In this document: positions 1 through 8,616 of the stretch, in pieces
Layout of the letters: every line of letters begins with the position of its first letter
Numbering within the stretch: the stretch's first letter is position 1
Source: Falsiroseomonas oryzae
GTDB lineage: Bacteria > Pseudomonadota > Alphaproteobacteria > Acetobacterales > Acetobacteraceae
Length of the DNA: 47,006 bases
Assembly: GCF_027856955.1 (NCBI RefSeq)
Contig: NZ_JAPSMD010000009.1
Location: 1 to 47,006 of the forward strand
Direction: 5' to 3'
The notes under the pieces: model-generated
What the model was told of the DNA's origin: nothing
Database searches by the model: none
What the model saw: the letters and a program-made list of their open reading frames with translations, nothing else
Translations under genes and position numbers: made by a program

Positions 1-1
1 T

Positions 2-355
2 GCCAGCCCGGCGCAGGACGCGACGGACAACGCGATCAGCCGCGCCATCGAGGCCCTCCGCGCCGCCCTGGCCGGCAAGCCGCCCCGCGCCACGCGCGAG
101 CCCGGCGCGCCGCGCAAGCCGCGCGAGGGCACCAAGCAGGGTCAGGTGCTGGCGATGCTCCGCCGCCAGGAGGGCGCCACCATCGCACAGATCTGCGAAG
201 CCACCGGCTGGCAGCAGCACACGGTCCGCGGGTTCTTCGCCGGACTGAAGAAGCGCCAGGGCATCGAGGTGAAGGTGCTGGAGCGCATCCGCCAGGTCGG
301 CCCGAACAAGGAGGGTGCGAAGGGATCCTACAGCATCTACCGCGTCGCCGACTGA
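2..355 (+). CDS. DUF3489 domain protein, 5' end missing
   Basis: The reading frame is open from base 2, so the gene enters from outside the window; an internal ATG at 146 is not the likely start. The last 70 residues (EGATIAQICEATGWQQHTVRG and the following basic stretch) match my memory of the DUF3489 family, a small winged-helix-like domain frequent in alphaproteobacteria and often near phage genes. The preceding part is alanine/arginine rich and low in complexity. A perfect GC hairpin follows the stop. Function unknown; DNA binding is an inference from the helix-turn-helix-like pattern. Confidence 0.75.
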   Translation, partial: ASPAQDATDNAISRAIEALRAALAGKPPRATREPGAPRKPREGTKQGQVLAMLRRQEGATIAQICEATGWQQHTVRGFFAGLKKRQGIEVKVLERIRQVGPNKEGAKGSYSIYRVAD

Positions 356-375
356 CACACCGGCGTCGCGATCAG

Positions 376-400
376 GGCCCGCCGCGCTGCGGCGGGCCTT
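376..400 (+). terminator. Intrinsic terminator after DUF3489 gene
   Basis: A perfect 10-bp inverted repeat (GGCCCGCCGC / GCGGCGGGCC) with a 3-nt loop lies 20 bp after the stop codon and ends in TT. The U tract is short, as is common in GC-rich genomes. Confidence 0.6.
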
Positions 401-623
401 CGTACTTCTACCGAGGCCCTGCGGGGCGCCGCAGCGGCTTGAGCTTGCGCACCTGCTTGTCGGGCGAGCAGTTCGTCCGGGCGGCGGCGCCCTTGAACGG
501 ACCGCCGGATCACCGATACGCTCTCCGCCAGGTGGTCGGATTAGCCGGCCATCTGGGTCAAGTTGGTTGTGGCGCGGGTCGGACATCGGCTCGCGGCACC
601 GCACGTCGCGGCAGGAGGCATGC

Positions 624-1316
624 ATGTATCGGCTGATCGCGGCATTCGCCGCCCTCTGCCTTCTCGCACCCGGCTCCGCGCAAGCCGCCGATATCGACAC
701 GACCACGGGCGGTCGAACCGGCGCCATCGCGCTGTTCGGCGCCGGCAGGCTTCCGACCTTCGGGCAGATCTTCGCGCCCGATCCCGCCCGGCCGATCCTG
801 ACCAGCTTCTCCCTGTTCCTGGACTACCGGGCCGACACCAATGTCGGCATCCCCAATGTCGGGCCGCTCGACCTGCGCGGCTATGTCGCCACCTGGGTCG
901 GCAACGGCGCGGGAACCATCCTCTACACCAGCGAGACACGGACGAAGCCGGACACCGACGACCTGACCGAGTTCGCCTTCACGCCGAACCTGATCCTGTC
1001 GCCGGCCGAGCTCTACGTGGCCTTCTTGAGCATCACCGAGCTGCCGCAGACCGCGCTTCGGGCCTTCGAGATCCCCTACGGCCCGAGCGACATCTACACA
1101 TTCGAACGCTATGTCTTCAGCCAGGTCGGGACCTTCGAGGCGCTGACCACCACCGACTGGCAAAGCCTCGCTTTCCCGAACACCGACCGGGATACCTTCT
1201 TCAAGGCGAGTTTTGACGTGCCCGCGACCGTGCCGGAGCCGGCTGCGCTGGCGCTGTTCGGCGCCGGGCTGTTCGGGCTGCTCGCCGGGCGCAGGCGGCG
1301 AAGCACGCGCGCCTGA
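624..1316 (+). CDS. PEP-CTERM sorting domain protein
   Basis: This 230-residue protein has an N-terminal signal peptide (MYRLIAAFAALCLLAPGSAQA) and a C-terminal PEP-CTERM tail at about residues 203-230: VPEP, a hydrophobic segment, then an RRRR cluster. Such tails are cut and sorted by exosortase EpsH/XrtA-type enzymes, so the product is probably exported and linked to the cell surface or exopolysaccharide. The start at 624 is set by AGGAGG at 613-618, five bases upstream; the open frame continues upstream but has no ribosome site. The mature domain has no recognised fold. No exosortase gene lies in this window. It converges on the methyltransferase gene with only 25 bp between the stops. Confidence 0.88.
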   Translation: MYRLIAAFAALCLLAPGSAQAADIDTTTGGRTGAIALFGAGRLPTFGQIFAPDPARPILTSFSLFLDYRADTNVGIPNVGPLDLRGYVATWVGNGAGTILYTSETRTKPDTDDLTEFAFTPNLILSPAELYVAFLSITELPQTALRAFEIPYGPSDIYTFERYVFSQVGTFEALTTTDWQSLAFPNTDRDTFFKASFDVPATVPEPAALALFGAGLFGLLAGRRRRSTRA

Positions 1317-1341
1317 CGCCGCGCGGCGACGTTCCGGGCTG

Positions 1342-2613
1342 TCACGCCGCGATAGCCCGGCCGCGCGCAGCCGCCACATCGTCGAACACACGATCCTCGC
1401 CGGCCAGCACGGCCGCCCGCCCGGTGAAGGCCTGCCAGCGCCGCACGGCGACATCGACGTAGCGCGGGTCGATGTCCATCGCGTAGCAGACGCGCCCGGT
1501 GGTCTCCGCTGCGATGATCGTGCTGCCGCTGCCGCAGAAGGGCTCGTAGACGGCGTCCCCCGCCGCGCTGTTGTTCAGCATCGGCCGGCGCATGCACTCG
1601 ACCGGCTTCTGCGTGCCGTGGACGGTGGCGGCGTCCTCGTCGCCGCCGGTGCTGATCGGCCAGAGCGTCGCCTGGTCCCGCGCGCCCTGCCAGTGACCCG
1701 TTGCGCCCTTGCGCACCGCGTAGAGGCACGGCTCGTGCTGCCAGTGATAATCACCGCGCCCCAGCACAAAGCGCGACTTCGCCCAGACGATCTGGCTGCG
1801 GATCGCGAACCCCGACGCCTCCAGACTCTCGATGACGGTGCGCGCGTGTACACCGGCGTGCCAGACATAGGCGACGTCGCCGGGGAACAGCGCCCAGGCC
1901 TCGCGCCAGTCGGCGCGATCGTCGTTCGCCACCTTGCCGGTTCGCATCGTCGCCGAGACGCCGGCCTCGTTCCGCCACTCGGGATCGTAGTTCACCCCAT
2001 AAGGCGGATCGGTGGTCATCAGGTGTGGCCGCGTGCCATCGAGCAACCGCGCGACGTCCGCCGCGCTGGTGGCGTCGCCGCACAGCAGCCGGTGCGGGCC
2101 TAGCAGCCAGAGATCGCCGGGCCGGGTGACGGGGGCCTCCAGCGGCTCCGGCGCCGGCGCATCAGGATCCTGGCCGGAGAGAACATTGGCTACTCCCGGC
2201 CCTGCATCGCCCAGCAGCCGGTCGAGCGTCGCGCCGTCGAAGCCGATCAGCCCGAGGTCGAATTCGTCGGTGCGCAGCGCCCGCAGCTCGGCGGCGAGAA
2301 GGCCCTCGTCCCAGGTGGAGTTGAGCGCCAGCTGGTTGTCGGCCAGCCGAAAGGCCCGCGCCTGCGCCTCCGTGAGATGCCCGAGCCGGATGGCGGGGAC
2401 TTCCTCCAGACCGAGCGCCTTCGCGGCAAGCACGCGGCCGTGGCCGGCGATCAGCACGCCGGCGTCGTCCACCAGCACCGGAACATTGAAGCCGAACTCA
2501 CCAATCGAGGCGGCCAGCTGCGCCACCTGCTCGGTCGGATGCAGGCGGGCGTTCGCCGCGTAGGGCGCGAGCGAGGCCACCGGCATCATCTCGACGCGGA
2601 GATCAGGCTGCAT
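1342..2613 (-). CDS. ParB-domain DNA methyltransferase (first of pair)
   Basis: The 423-residue product joins an N-terminal ParB/Srx-like domain (residues about 5-135, with LIAGHGR near 54-60 and ADNQLALN near 91-98) to a DNA adenine/cytosine-N4 methyltransferase domain. The catalytic motif DPPY is at 202-205 and the SAM-binding FCGSGST at 359-365, the motif order of beta-type enzymes. This ParB-plus-methylase architecture is typical of prophages and gene transfer-like regions, where it modifies phage or element DNA. The start at 2613 overlaps the end of the upstream methylase by 11 bp, so the two genes form one transcript. No restriction endonuclease is adjacent, so it is probably an orphan methylase. 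Confidence 0.9.
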   Translation of the reverse strand: MQPDLRVEMMPVASLAPYAANARLHPTEQVAQLAASIGEFGFNVPVLVDDAGVLIAGHGRVLAAKALGLEEVPAIRLGHLTEAQARAFRLADNQLALNSTWDEGLLAAELRALRTDEFDLGLIGFDGATLDRLLGDAGPGVANVLSGQDPDAPAPEPLEAPVTRPGDLWLLGPHRLLCGDATSAADVARLLDGTRPHLMTTDPPYGVNYDPEWRNEAGVSATMRTGKVANDDRADWREAWALFPGDVAYVWHAGVHARTVIESLEASGFAIRSQIVWAKSRFVLGRGDYHWQHEPCLYAVRKGATGHWQGARDQATLWPISTGGDEDAATVHGTQKPVECMRRPMLNNSAAGDAVYEPFCGSGSTIIAAETTGRVCYAMDIDPRYVDVAVRRWQAFTGRAAVLAGEDRVFDDVAAARGRAIAA

Positions 2614-4075
2614 CGGCCATCGCCTCCGCGCGGGCCGCGGCGACCGCGTCGTAGTCGCGGCAGTCGACCGCCAGCGTCACCGGCAGGTCGGGATGCAGCG
2701 TGCGCCAGCGCGCAATCGCCAGGTCGACATAGGCCGGGGCGAGCTCGATGGCGCGGACGCGGCGGCGGGTGCGCTGGCCCGCCAGGATCGTCGTGCCGGA
2801 GCCGCCGAATGGCTCGAACACCGCGTCGCCTTCGTCCGTGTAGGCGCGCATCAGGAACTCGGGCGGCGCGACGGGGAACACCGCCGGGTGCTCGGTCTCG
2901 ATGCCGCGGCCCTTGTGGCGGGTGATGCGGAGCACGCTGTCGGGGATGCGCATCTCCTGCACAGGCAGGCCGATATGGGTGTACGCCTTCACCTCGCCGT
3001 CGGCGGCGCGGAGCCCGCTGCCCTTGTTCGGCGTGCCGGCCCACTTGCAGGGCACGATCTTGTTGGCTTGGCGCGCCTCGCGGTTTAAGTGGAAGACCAG
3101 CTCGAAGGCCGGCGCAAGGTGGCCGTTCCAATCGCCCGGCAGTCCGGGGCCCTGATCCCAGGCGTACAGCCCGAAGCGCCGCCAGCCCTGGCCGCGCATC
3201 CAGTCGAGCCAGCCCTGCCAGTACGGCTGCCATTCGCCCTCACGATGGATCAGCCCGAGGTTCACCAGCACCTACGCGTCGCGCCGCAGCGCGCTGTCGA
3301 GATGCTGGAATACGCCCTGCATCAGCGCGTCCCAATCCGAGACGCCGCCGGTGGTGTAGTCGCACTGGTTCCCGTAGGGCGGGGAGGTGAACAGCAGCGC
3401 CGCCCGATCCGCGGCCATGACACGCGCGACGGTGCTGCGGTTCGTGCTGTCGCCGCAGGCGAGGCGGTGCTCGCCCAGCAGCCAGATGTCGCCGACCCGC
3501 GCGACGGCCTGGCGCGGCGGCTCCGGTCCGGCATCCGCGGGATCTTCTGCCGGCTCCGCGCCGCCCGCGTCCGGCTGGTTGCCAGGAGCCGGCTCGGCAC
3601 CGCTGGCAACTGTCGGGGCCGGCAGGTTGCCGGGCTCGGTTTCCAGCCCTGCCAGCAGCCGCTCGATTTCCGCGCCGTCGAAGCCAGTCAGCGCCAGGTC
3701 GATGCCGCCCATTTCCTGCAGCTTCGCGACCTCGGCCGCGAGCAGCGCTTCGTCCCAGCCGGCGTTCAGCGCGATGCGGTTGTCGGCGAGGCGATAAGCG
3801 GCCTTCTGCACCTCGGAGAGGCCGGCGCGGACGATGGTCGGCACGGTCTCGAGGCCGAGGGACTTTGCCGCCAGCAGCCGGCAATGGCCGGCGATGATCT
3901 CGCCGCGCTCGTCGACCAGCACCGGCGCGACGAAGCCGAACTCGAGGATGCTGGCCGCGATCTGCGCTACCTGCTCGGCGGAATGCGTGCGCGCGTTGCC
4001 GGCATAGGGCAGCAGGGAGGCGACTGCGCGCGCCTCGACGGCGCTCGCAGCCCAGGGGGCCTGAGGCATCTGCAC
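2603..4075 (-). pseudogene. ParB-domain DNA methyltransferase split by amber codon
   Basis: Two open segments, 3272-4075 and 2603-3271, are in the same frame and separated only by TAG at 3272-3274. The first carries the ParB domain and the catalytic SPPY motif (residues 231-234 of the first part); the second carries the SAM-binding FGGSGT motif (155-160 of the second part). Both are needed in one polypeptide. The flanking reading, RRDA-stop-VLVNLGL, suggests CAG to TAG. Together they give about 490 codons, the usual full length of the family. It is a paralogue of the downstream gene at 1342-2613, which it overlaps by 11 bp. The GTG at 3271 could in principle restart translation. The initiation site at 4075 (GTG) has no clear ribosome site, and an ATG lies at 4069. 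Confidence 0.82.
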
Positions 4076-4374
4076 CTGCGGGATCTTGGGATTGTGGCCG
4101 GCGCGGCTGGCAACTGCGCGACGCTGGCAACCTGGAAAACTAGCTTGGCGCTAGAAACCTTGCGCGCTTCCGCCCCCCGCATACAGCAGGCCCAGGAAGG
4201 ACCCTGCGGCTCGCGAGCCACTAATTCGGATTGTCTGGCTCAGTGGCTCGTTCGCCACCGCCGCGTCGCATCATCTCGACGTAGCGTGGTCATATCCCCG
4301 CGGATTCGCGCGCCGCTACGGGGTGAATTGTAACAGCGCTATCGAGCGTGTCCGACTGACAGGCGGCGTGTTCG
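4076..4374. other. Intergenic stretch, no gene seen
   Basis: About 300 bases with no convincing coding frame. It is less GC-biased toward 4320-4345 (AATTGTAACAG), and may hold the promoter of the methylase pair and the 3' end of the next gene. No hairpin terminator was obvious. Confidence 0.5.
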
Positions 4375-5199
4375 TCATGCGTTTGGTACCGCACCACGGC
4401 AGGCCCAGGCCACAGCAGCCATCGACCGCGCCCCATCGGGACGATTGCCGAGAAACACACGCCGCACATGCTGGCGCAATCGTTCACGGGCATCAGGCGC
4501 GAGCCCGACAACGTACTTGCCATGCGGCCCTTCGCCAGTTTCGAACGGCGCCCAGAAGTCGTCGAAGCTGGCGAAGTCCATCCGAATCACGAGATTCGTC
4601 TGCTCCACTTCCACGAGCCCGGTGCGTCGGAACGCCTCTGCCATTTCGTCGGGCCCGGTCATCGGCGGGAAGAACGGCAAAGGTGCCGCTGGATCGAGTA
4701 CGCTCGCGACGTCCCACAGCATGCGGGTGAAGGTCTGTCCGCCATACGAGTCCCACACAGCTGCGGCCACCCAGCCACCGGGTCGAACAACCCTTCGCAT
4801 CTCCGCCACTACCTTCGCGGCATCAGGCACGAAGTGGAGCACGAGACAGGAATACGCGCGATCGAAGGCAGCGTCCGCATAGGGCAAAGCTCTGGCATCG
4901 CCCACATCGAAGCTGATGCGCGGATCGCTGTTGCGGGCGCGCGCTGCTTCAACAAACGCTTCCGTCGTGTCAATTCCGGTGATTGTGGCAAGCTTGGCCA
5001 AGGCGGGCAGCGCGAACGTCAAGCTTCCTGTACCGCATCCGACGTCGAGCACCCGCTCGCCGTCGGACAGGCCTCCAAAGGCGATCAAAGGAGTCGCCAG
5101 TCGTCGGCTCCATCGGCCCATCACCTGATCGTAGGCATCGGCCTGTCCGAAGTTGTTCAGCAGTGCGTCACCGATGCTGGGAAGAGACGACGAAGTCAT
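4375..5199 (-). CDS. Class I SAM-dependent methyltransferase
   Basis: The 274-residue protein has the Methyltransf_11/25 fold: motif I VLDVGCGTG at residues 50-58, an acidic residue ending the next strand (GIDTTEAF), GDARALPYADAAFD as motif II and RRVVRPGG as motif III. The N-terminal YDQVMGRWSRRLA pattern is frequent in small cytosolic methyltransferases that act on small molecules such as arsenite, quinones or fatty acids; the substrate cannot be read from the sequence. A GGAGG sequence lies about 10 bases before ATG 5199. It stands alone, between the methylase pair and an IS3 element, on the minus strand. Confidence 0.88.
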   Translation of the reverse strand: MTSSSLPSIGDALLNNFGQADAYDQVMGRWSRRLATPLIAFGGLSDGERVLDVGCGTGSLTFALPALAKLATITGIDTTEAFVEAARARNSDPRISFDVGDARALPYADAAFDRAYSCLVLHFVPDAAKVVAEMRRVVRPGGWVAAAVWDSYGGQTFTRMLWDVASVLDPAAPLPFFPPMTGPDEMAEAFRRTGLVEVEQTNLVIRMDFASFDDFWAPFETGEGPHGKYVVGLAPDARERLRQHVRRVFLGNRPDGARSMAAVAWACRGAVPNA

Positions 5200-5391
5200 C
5201 TTTTCATCCTCCCCATGGTGTCCGCGAAAGCATGGCGGCTTGCGGGGAGGCTACGGCATGGCTCGGAGCCGAGGAAACAACCAACTGCCTCTGCAAATGA
5301 CATGGCAGGGTTGACCTGCCCCCGTAGAAGCGGTCCGCCGGTAATGTAGGCCGGCGGCAGCGTGGTACTGCCCCCAACACTGGTCCGGGGC

Positions 5392-6237
5392 CTACGCAAC
5401 TCGTCGGGCCTTTTGAGACTGCTGGGCGAACGCCCGCGGGGTCAAGTTTCCCAGTGAGCCGTGCGGCCGTTCCTCGTTGTACTCCCCCCTCCACGCCTCG
5501 AGCCGGTCCCGTGCATCCGCCAGGGACAGGAACCAGGACGCGTTGAGGCACTCCGCCCTGAGGCGGCTGTTGAACGCCTCGATTTGGGCATTGTCCGTGG
5601 GTTTGCCGGGTCGGGAGAAGTCGATCTCCACCCCGTTCAGGTGGGCCCATTGATCGAGCATTCGCCCGGCAAACTCCGGGCCGTTGTCCACCTTCAGCGT
5701 CTTTGGCCGTCCTCGCCCGCGTGCCAACCGGTCGAGTTCGGCCACCACATCGAAGGCCCGGAAATTGGCTCTCGGCACGATCGAGAGCGCCTCTCGCGTA
5801 TGGGGGTCGATCACGGCCAGGATCCGGATCGGCCGCCCGTCGAAGAGTTGGTCGGAGACGAAGTCCATGCTCCAGACCTCGTTCGGCGCCACCGCCCTTG
5901 GCCGACCCACCCGATAGCGCCAAGCCCGCTTCCGCCGCGGCACCTTGCTGCGGATCGTGAGCCCCTCCTCGGCATAGAGGCGGTAGACGCGTTTCGCGTT
6001 CACGGGCCAGCCCTCTCTCCGCAGCAGGATGTGCAGTCGGCGATAGCCATACCTGACCCGGCTCGCAGCCAGGTCACGCAGCCGCATCCGCAGCTCCGTC
6101 TGCGGATCCCGTCGCGAGCGGTATCGCTGTGACGACCGCCGGAACCCTGTTGTGCTGCAGGCCCGCCGCTCGCCTACGCCGTAGGCGCCCTGCAGATGGC
6201 GCACCACTTCGCGGCGAACGGCGGGCCTCACCACTTT
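5392..6237 (-). CDS. IS3 transposase OrfB, DDE integrase
   Basis: OrfB lies in the -1 frame relative to OrfA and has no stop through the overlap, so an OrfAB fusion of the usual IS3 size can be made. It contains HTH_21-like YGYRRLHILLRREGW, then the rve catalytic core with D in WSMDFVSD, D in KVDNGPEF and E in AQIEAFNSRLR. The last two are separated by 35 residues, the DD(35)E spacing of the family. All catalytic residues are present, so the element may be active. The upstream boundary given is the presumed frameshift site rather than an independent start codon. Confidence 0.9.
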   Translation of the reverse strand, partial: KVVRPAVRREVVRHLQGAYGVGERRACSTTGFRRSSQRYRSRRDPQTELRMRLRDLAASRVRYGYRRLHILLRREGWPVNAKRVYRLYAEEGLTIRSKVPRRKRAWRYRVGRPRAVAPNEVWSMDFVSDQLFDGRPIRILAVIDPHTREALSIVPRANFRAFDVVAELDRLARGRGRPKTLKVDNGPEFAGRMLDQWAHLNGVEIDFSRPGKPTDNAQIEAFNSRLRAECLNASWFLSLADARDRLEAWRGEYNEERPHGSLGNLTPRAFAQQSQKARRVA

Positions 6238-6494
6238 CGGCGCAGCACATCCTGCAGCATGGTTTTGTCGAGCGTCAGGTCGGCGACCAGGCGCTTCAGC
6301 TTGGCATTCTCCTCCTCGAGCTGCTTCAGCCGCCGGATCTCGACCACGCCCATCCCGGCAAACTGCTTCTTCCACCGGTAGAACGTCGGCTCGGAGACGC
6401 CGAGCTTGCGGCAGATCTCCTCCACCGAGGTGCCGGTCTCGGCTTGCCGCAAGGCGAAGGCAATCTGTTCGTCCGTGTAGCGTTTCCGCTTCAT
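6228..6494 (-). CDS. IS3 transposase OrfA
   Basis: An 88-residue helix-turn-helix protein (MKRKRYTDEQIAFALRQAE, then EEICRKLGVSEPTFYRWKKQ) followed by a leucine-zipper-like coiled coil (IRRLKQLEEENAKLKRLVAD), the standard OrfA layout of the IS3 family. It binds the element ends and is fused to OrfB by programmed -1 frameshifting. The shift site is probably the AAAG read as CGA-AAG near plus-strand 6234-6237, just before the OrfA stop at 6228. A ribosome site (GGAGGAGG) precedes ATG 6494. Confidence 0.92.
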   Translation of the reverse strand: MKRKRYTDEQIAFALRQAETGTSVEEICRKLGVSEPTFYRWKKQFAGMGVVEIRRLKQLEEENAKLKRLVADLTLDKTMLQDVLRRKW

Positions 6495-6570
6495 GGCACC
6501 CTCCTCCAGGGGTCAGAGTGCCCGAAAAAATTGCGCTCCACCCGGGCCAGTTCTCCGGGTCAGGATCAGT

Positions 6571-6859
6571 CGCGCGGGCCTTCCGGTGGCGGCGGATGCT
6601 GGAGTCCGGCCGCTTTGCCACCATCAACGAGTTGGCCGCAGCCGAGAAGATCAACTCGTCCTACGTCTCGCGCGTGCTGCGGCTGACCCTGCTGGCGCCG
6701 GACATCGTCGAGGCGATCCTGGATGGGCGGCAGCGCGAGGGGGTGACGCTGCCGGCGCTGATGCAGCCGTCCCCGGTGGAGTGGGAGAGGCAGCGGACCA
6801 TGTTCGGCAGTGCTGCGCATGCTTCACCGCAGTGCAGCCTCAATGACCGAGACAGTTGA
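6571..6859 (+). pseudogene. Recombinase-associated HTH gene, truncated copy 1
   Basis: The frame encodes RAFRWRRMLESGRFATINEL through SSYVSRVLRLTLLAPD to VEWERQR, nearly identical to residues 47-120 of the intact gene at 29853-30233. The first 46 codons are missing at the junction beside the IS3 element, and after about 6800 the reading leaves homology and runs over a methyltransferase fragment before stopping at 6859. It is one of four copies in the window, all on the plus strand. Confidence 0.8.
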
Positions 6860-7120
6860 GCGTGTCGGGATGACGCGTCGGAGCTTCAAGTCGGCTGCGG
6901 CGAGTAGCGCGCGGAAATCGTCCTCGGTCCGCTCGCGCGCTGAGCCAAACATCGCCATCATATGCACGTCGGATAGATAACCGACAGGCTGGCGACTTGC
7001 AGGGTCAGGGTCGAGGATCTGCTCGCCAATCAGCAGCAGCGCCTGAGGCTTCATCGCCCTCAGGCACGCGTGTAGGATGATCACGCAGTCCTCGTCATTC
7101 CAGTCGTGCAGCACCCGCAC
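6824..7120 (-). pseudogene. C-terminal fragment of family 2 O-methyltransferase
   Basis: The 98-codon frame begins RVLHDWNDEDCVIILHACL and continues through LLLIGEQIL to TEDDFRALLAAADL, the C-terminal third of the O-methyltransferase family 2 SAM domain (caffeate or hydroxyneurosporene methyltransferase type). VLHDW is the conserved segment just before the catalytic region, so the N-terminal dimerisation domain and SAM-binding glycine motif are absent. A TAA lies in frame ten codons upstream of the GTG at 7120, so no start is available. The 3' end overlaps the diverged end of HTH-gene copy 1. Confidence 0.72.
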
Positions 7121-7176
7121 CGGGGCATCAAGTCGGTGACGTTACGCCGGCCGGGCGGCGACGGCGTAAGGCAGCG

Positions 7177-7863
7177 CTATAGAGAGGAGCCGCCGCAAAT
7201 CATGATCTGCTGCCCAGTGATAGCGTCTGCCTCCGGTCCCAGCAGAAAGGCGGTTAGGGCGGCTACCTCTGCGGGTCGGATGTAGCGGCCCATGGGCGGC
7301 ACCTTCGGAGGATTGGCGCTTCGAGCGGGGTCGCGCAGCATCGGCGTGTCCGTCGTCCCCGGGGCGACAACATTCACGGTGATACGCCGATGAAGGAGTT
7401 CCTGGGCCCAGGCCCGGGCCATCGGGACCAGTGCAGCCTTCGAGGCGCCATACTGGCTGCGGCCGGGCACCCCGGCAGAGGCGCGGCTTCCGATCAGGAC
7501 GATGCGCCCCCCGTCCGGCATCCTAGGCACTAGGATGTCGGCCAATCGGATCGCCACATCGACGTGAAGGCGCCACAGCAGATGGCCGGCCGCCGGGTCC
7601 AATGAGCCGAGCGGTCCCACGCGCGTCAGGCCGGCGGCATGGACGAGCGCATTGGCATCGACGCCGGTCACCGTACGCACCAATGCGTCGTCGTCTAGCA
7701 GGTCAACAGGGAGATGCATGAAGCCCGGTTCGGATCGCGCTGGATCGCTGCGACTGAGGCCGGTGACGCGCCAGCCTTCGCGGAGCAGGCGCGTGACTAT
7801 GGCTGCACCGATGCCTGAGCTTGCTCCGGTCACGACGGCATGCCCCATCGCTGTTGCAGACAC
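7177..7863 (-). CDS. Short-chain dehydrogenase/reductase
   Basis: A classical SDR of about 228 residues: TGASSGIG nucleotide-binding motif near the N-terminus, NALVHAAG structural motif, GSRAS strand, and the catalytic YGASK pair, ending with GQQIMICGG. It should be an NAD(P)-dependent alcohol/ketone oxidoreductase of the FabG-like group; substrate unknown. I place the start at GTG 7863 because GGAGG lies five bases upstream. The open frame extends to GTG 7881, and the first ATG is at 7848, too far from the ribosome site. It stands alone between mobile-element debris. Confidence 0.85.
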   Translation of the reverse strand: MSATAMGHAVVTGASSGIGAAIVTRLLREGWRVTGLSRSDPARSEPGFMHLPVDLLDDDALVRTVTGVDANALVHAAGLTRVGPLGSLDPAAGHLLWRLHVDVAIRLADILVPRMPDGGRIVLIGSRASAGVPGRSQYGASKAALVPMARAWAQELLHRRITVNVVAPGTTDTPMLRDPARSANPPKVPPMGRYIRPAEVAALTAFLLGPEADAITGQQIMICGGSSL

Positions 7864-7935
7864 CTGCTCCTCCCTGCGCACCTAGATTGTACCGCCAAGT
7901 TTGGGCGGCCCGATTCCAAAGGTCTAGCGGTGAAC

Positions 7936-8241
7936 ATGTTTATGCTAGGCTCGCCGCTCGAGCGCCGGCAGGACATCACGCTCATCAAGGCGGTGGCGCG
8001 GGCCTTCCGGTGGCGGCGGATGCTGGAGTCCGGCCGCTTCGGGACCATCAACGAACTGGCCGCGGCCGAGAAGATCAACTCGTCCTACGTCTCGCGCGTG
8101 CTGCGGCTGACGCTGCTGGCGCCGGACATCGTCGGGGCGATCCTGGAAGGGCGGCAGGCGCAGGGGATGACTCTGCCGGGGCTGATGGAGCCGTTTCCGG
8201 TGGAGTGGGTCTGCCAGCACTTAGCAACCGCAAGCAGCTGA
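7936..8241 (+). pseudogene. Recombinase-associated HTH gene, truncated copy 2
   Basis: From ERRQDITLIKAVARAFRW to PFPVEWV the frame matches residues 34-116 of the intact copy at 29853-30233, including the helix-turn-helix segment TINELAAAEKINSS YVSRVL. The first 33 codons are replaced by unrelated sequence; ATG at 7936 or 7942 could start a shortened product. The last residues (CQHLATASS) differ from the other copies. The ORF can still make an 80-100 residue protein with the HTH, but no recombinase gene precedes it. Confidence 0.78.
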
Positions 8242-8616
8242 ACCGGTCGGCGGGCTATCGCCTTCCCGAAGAACGGGAAAGTGCCAGCAAAAGATGCGGA
8301 CATAGAGTTTCGCATAAGTTCAATGCCGGGCAGTCGCTTAGTGTCACGGCACGACCGTAATCTTCGCCGATTTTGGAGTGTATCCGAGCTAGTCACGTCT
8401 CATGGGGCGACGCTGCGGTCCGGCAGAGGTCAGATGTTTTCGCTGCCCCAGAGCGAAGTGACAAAGCGCTGGCTCGCTCGTATTCAAGTCGCATCGAGAA
8501 CGTTTTCCTCGATTCGGCACCCAGGATCCCTGTCGCGAATGACACGAAACCCGCGTGGTGGCCCTGCCACAGGCTCGGCCGGTTCGGCCACCCCGGCCGC
8601 GCACGTGTCTGTGCGA
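8242..8616. other. Non-coding stretch with two dyads
   Basis: About 375 bases without a convincing gene, although a frame is open from 8281 on the plus strand into the next gene. It holds a dyad TTCCCG-N5-CGGGAA at 8263-8279 and another, ATGCG-N12-CGCAT, at 8294-8315. It is less GC-rich than its surroundings, which fits mobile-element-derived DNA. Confidence 0.5.

Larger units (their letters stand above)
5381..6549 (-). mobile_element. IS3-family insertion sequence (IS407-like), complete
   Basis: A two-ORF IS3-type element: orfA 6228-6494 and orfB ending at 5392. The best terminal repeat I can align by eye is TGGTCCGGGG at 5381 against the reverse complement of the sequence ending at 6549 (TGGCCCGGGT), about 13 of 20 matching. 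A different end beginning TGACC (5312 on the left, 6562 on the right) cannot be excluded, and no target duplication was recognised. The right end lies about 20 bp from a truncated copy of the recombinase-associated HTH gene, so insertion or adjacent deletion cut that gene. Confidence 0.75.

Noticed and set aside
3272-3274. Programmed amber readthrough or recoding (with the second amber at 27513)
   Set aside because: No stop-codon context, hairpin or suppressor tRNA is visible, and the second gene is independently truncated; nonsense mutation is simpler.
8309-8318. XerC/XerD dif-like site (TTCGCATAAG)
   Set aside because: Only one half-site resembles a Xer arm; the partner arm at the required spacing is absent.
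8281-8616. N-terminal extension of the DUF6932-like protein
   Set aside because: The frame is open, but the translated sequence is low in pattern, has no ribosome site and falls in a less GC-rich, dyad-containing gap.
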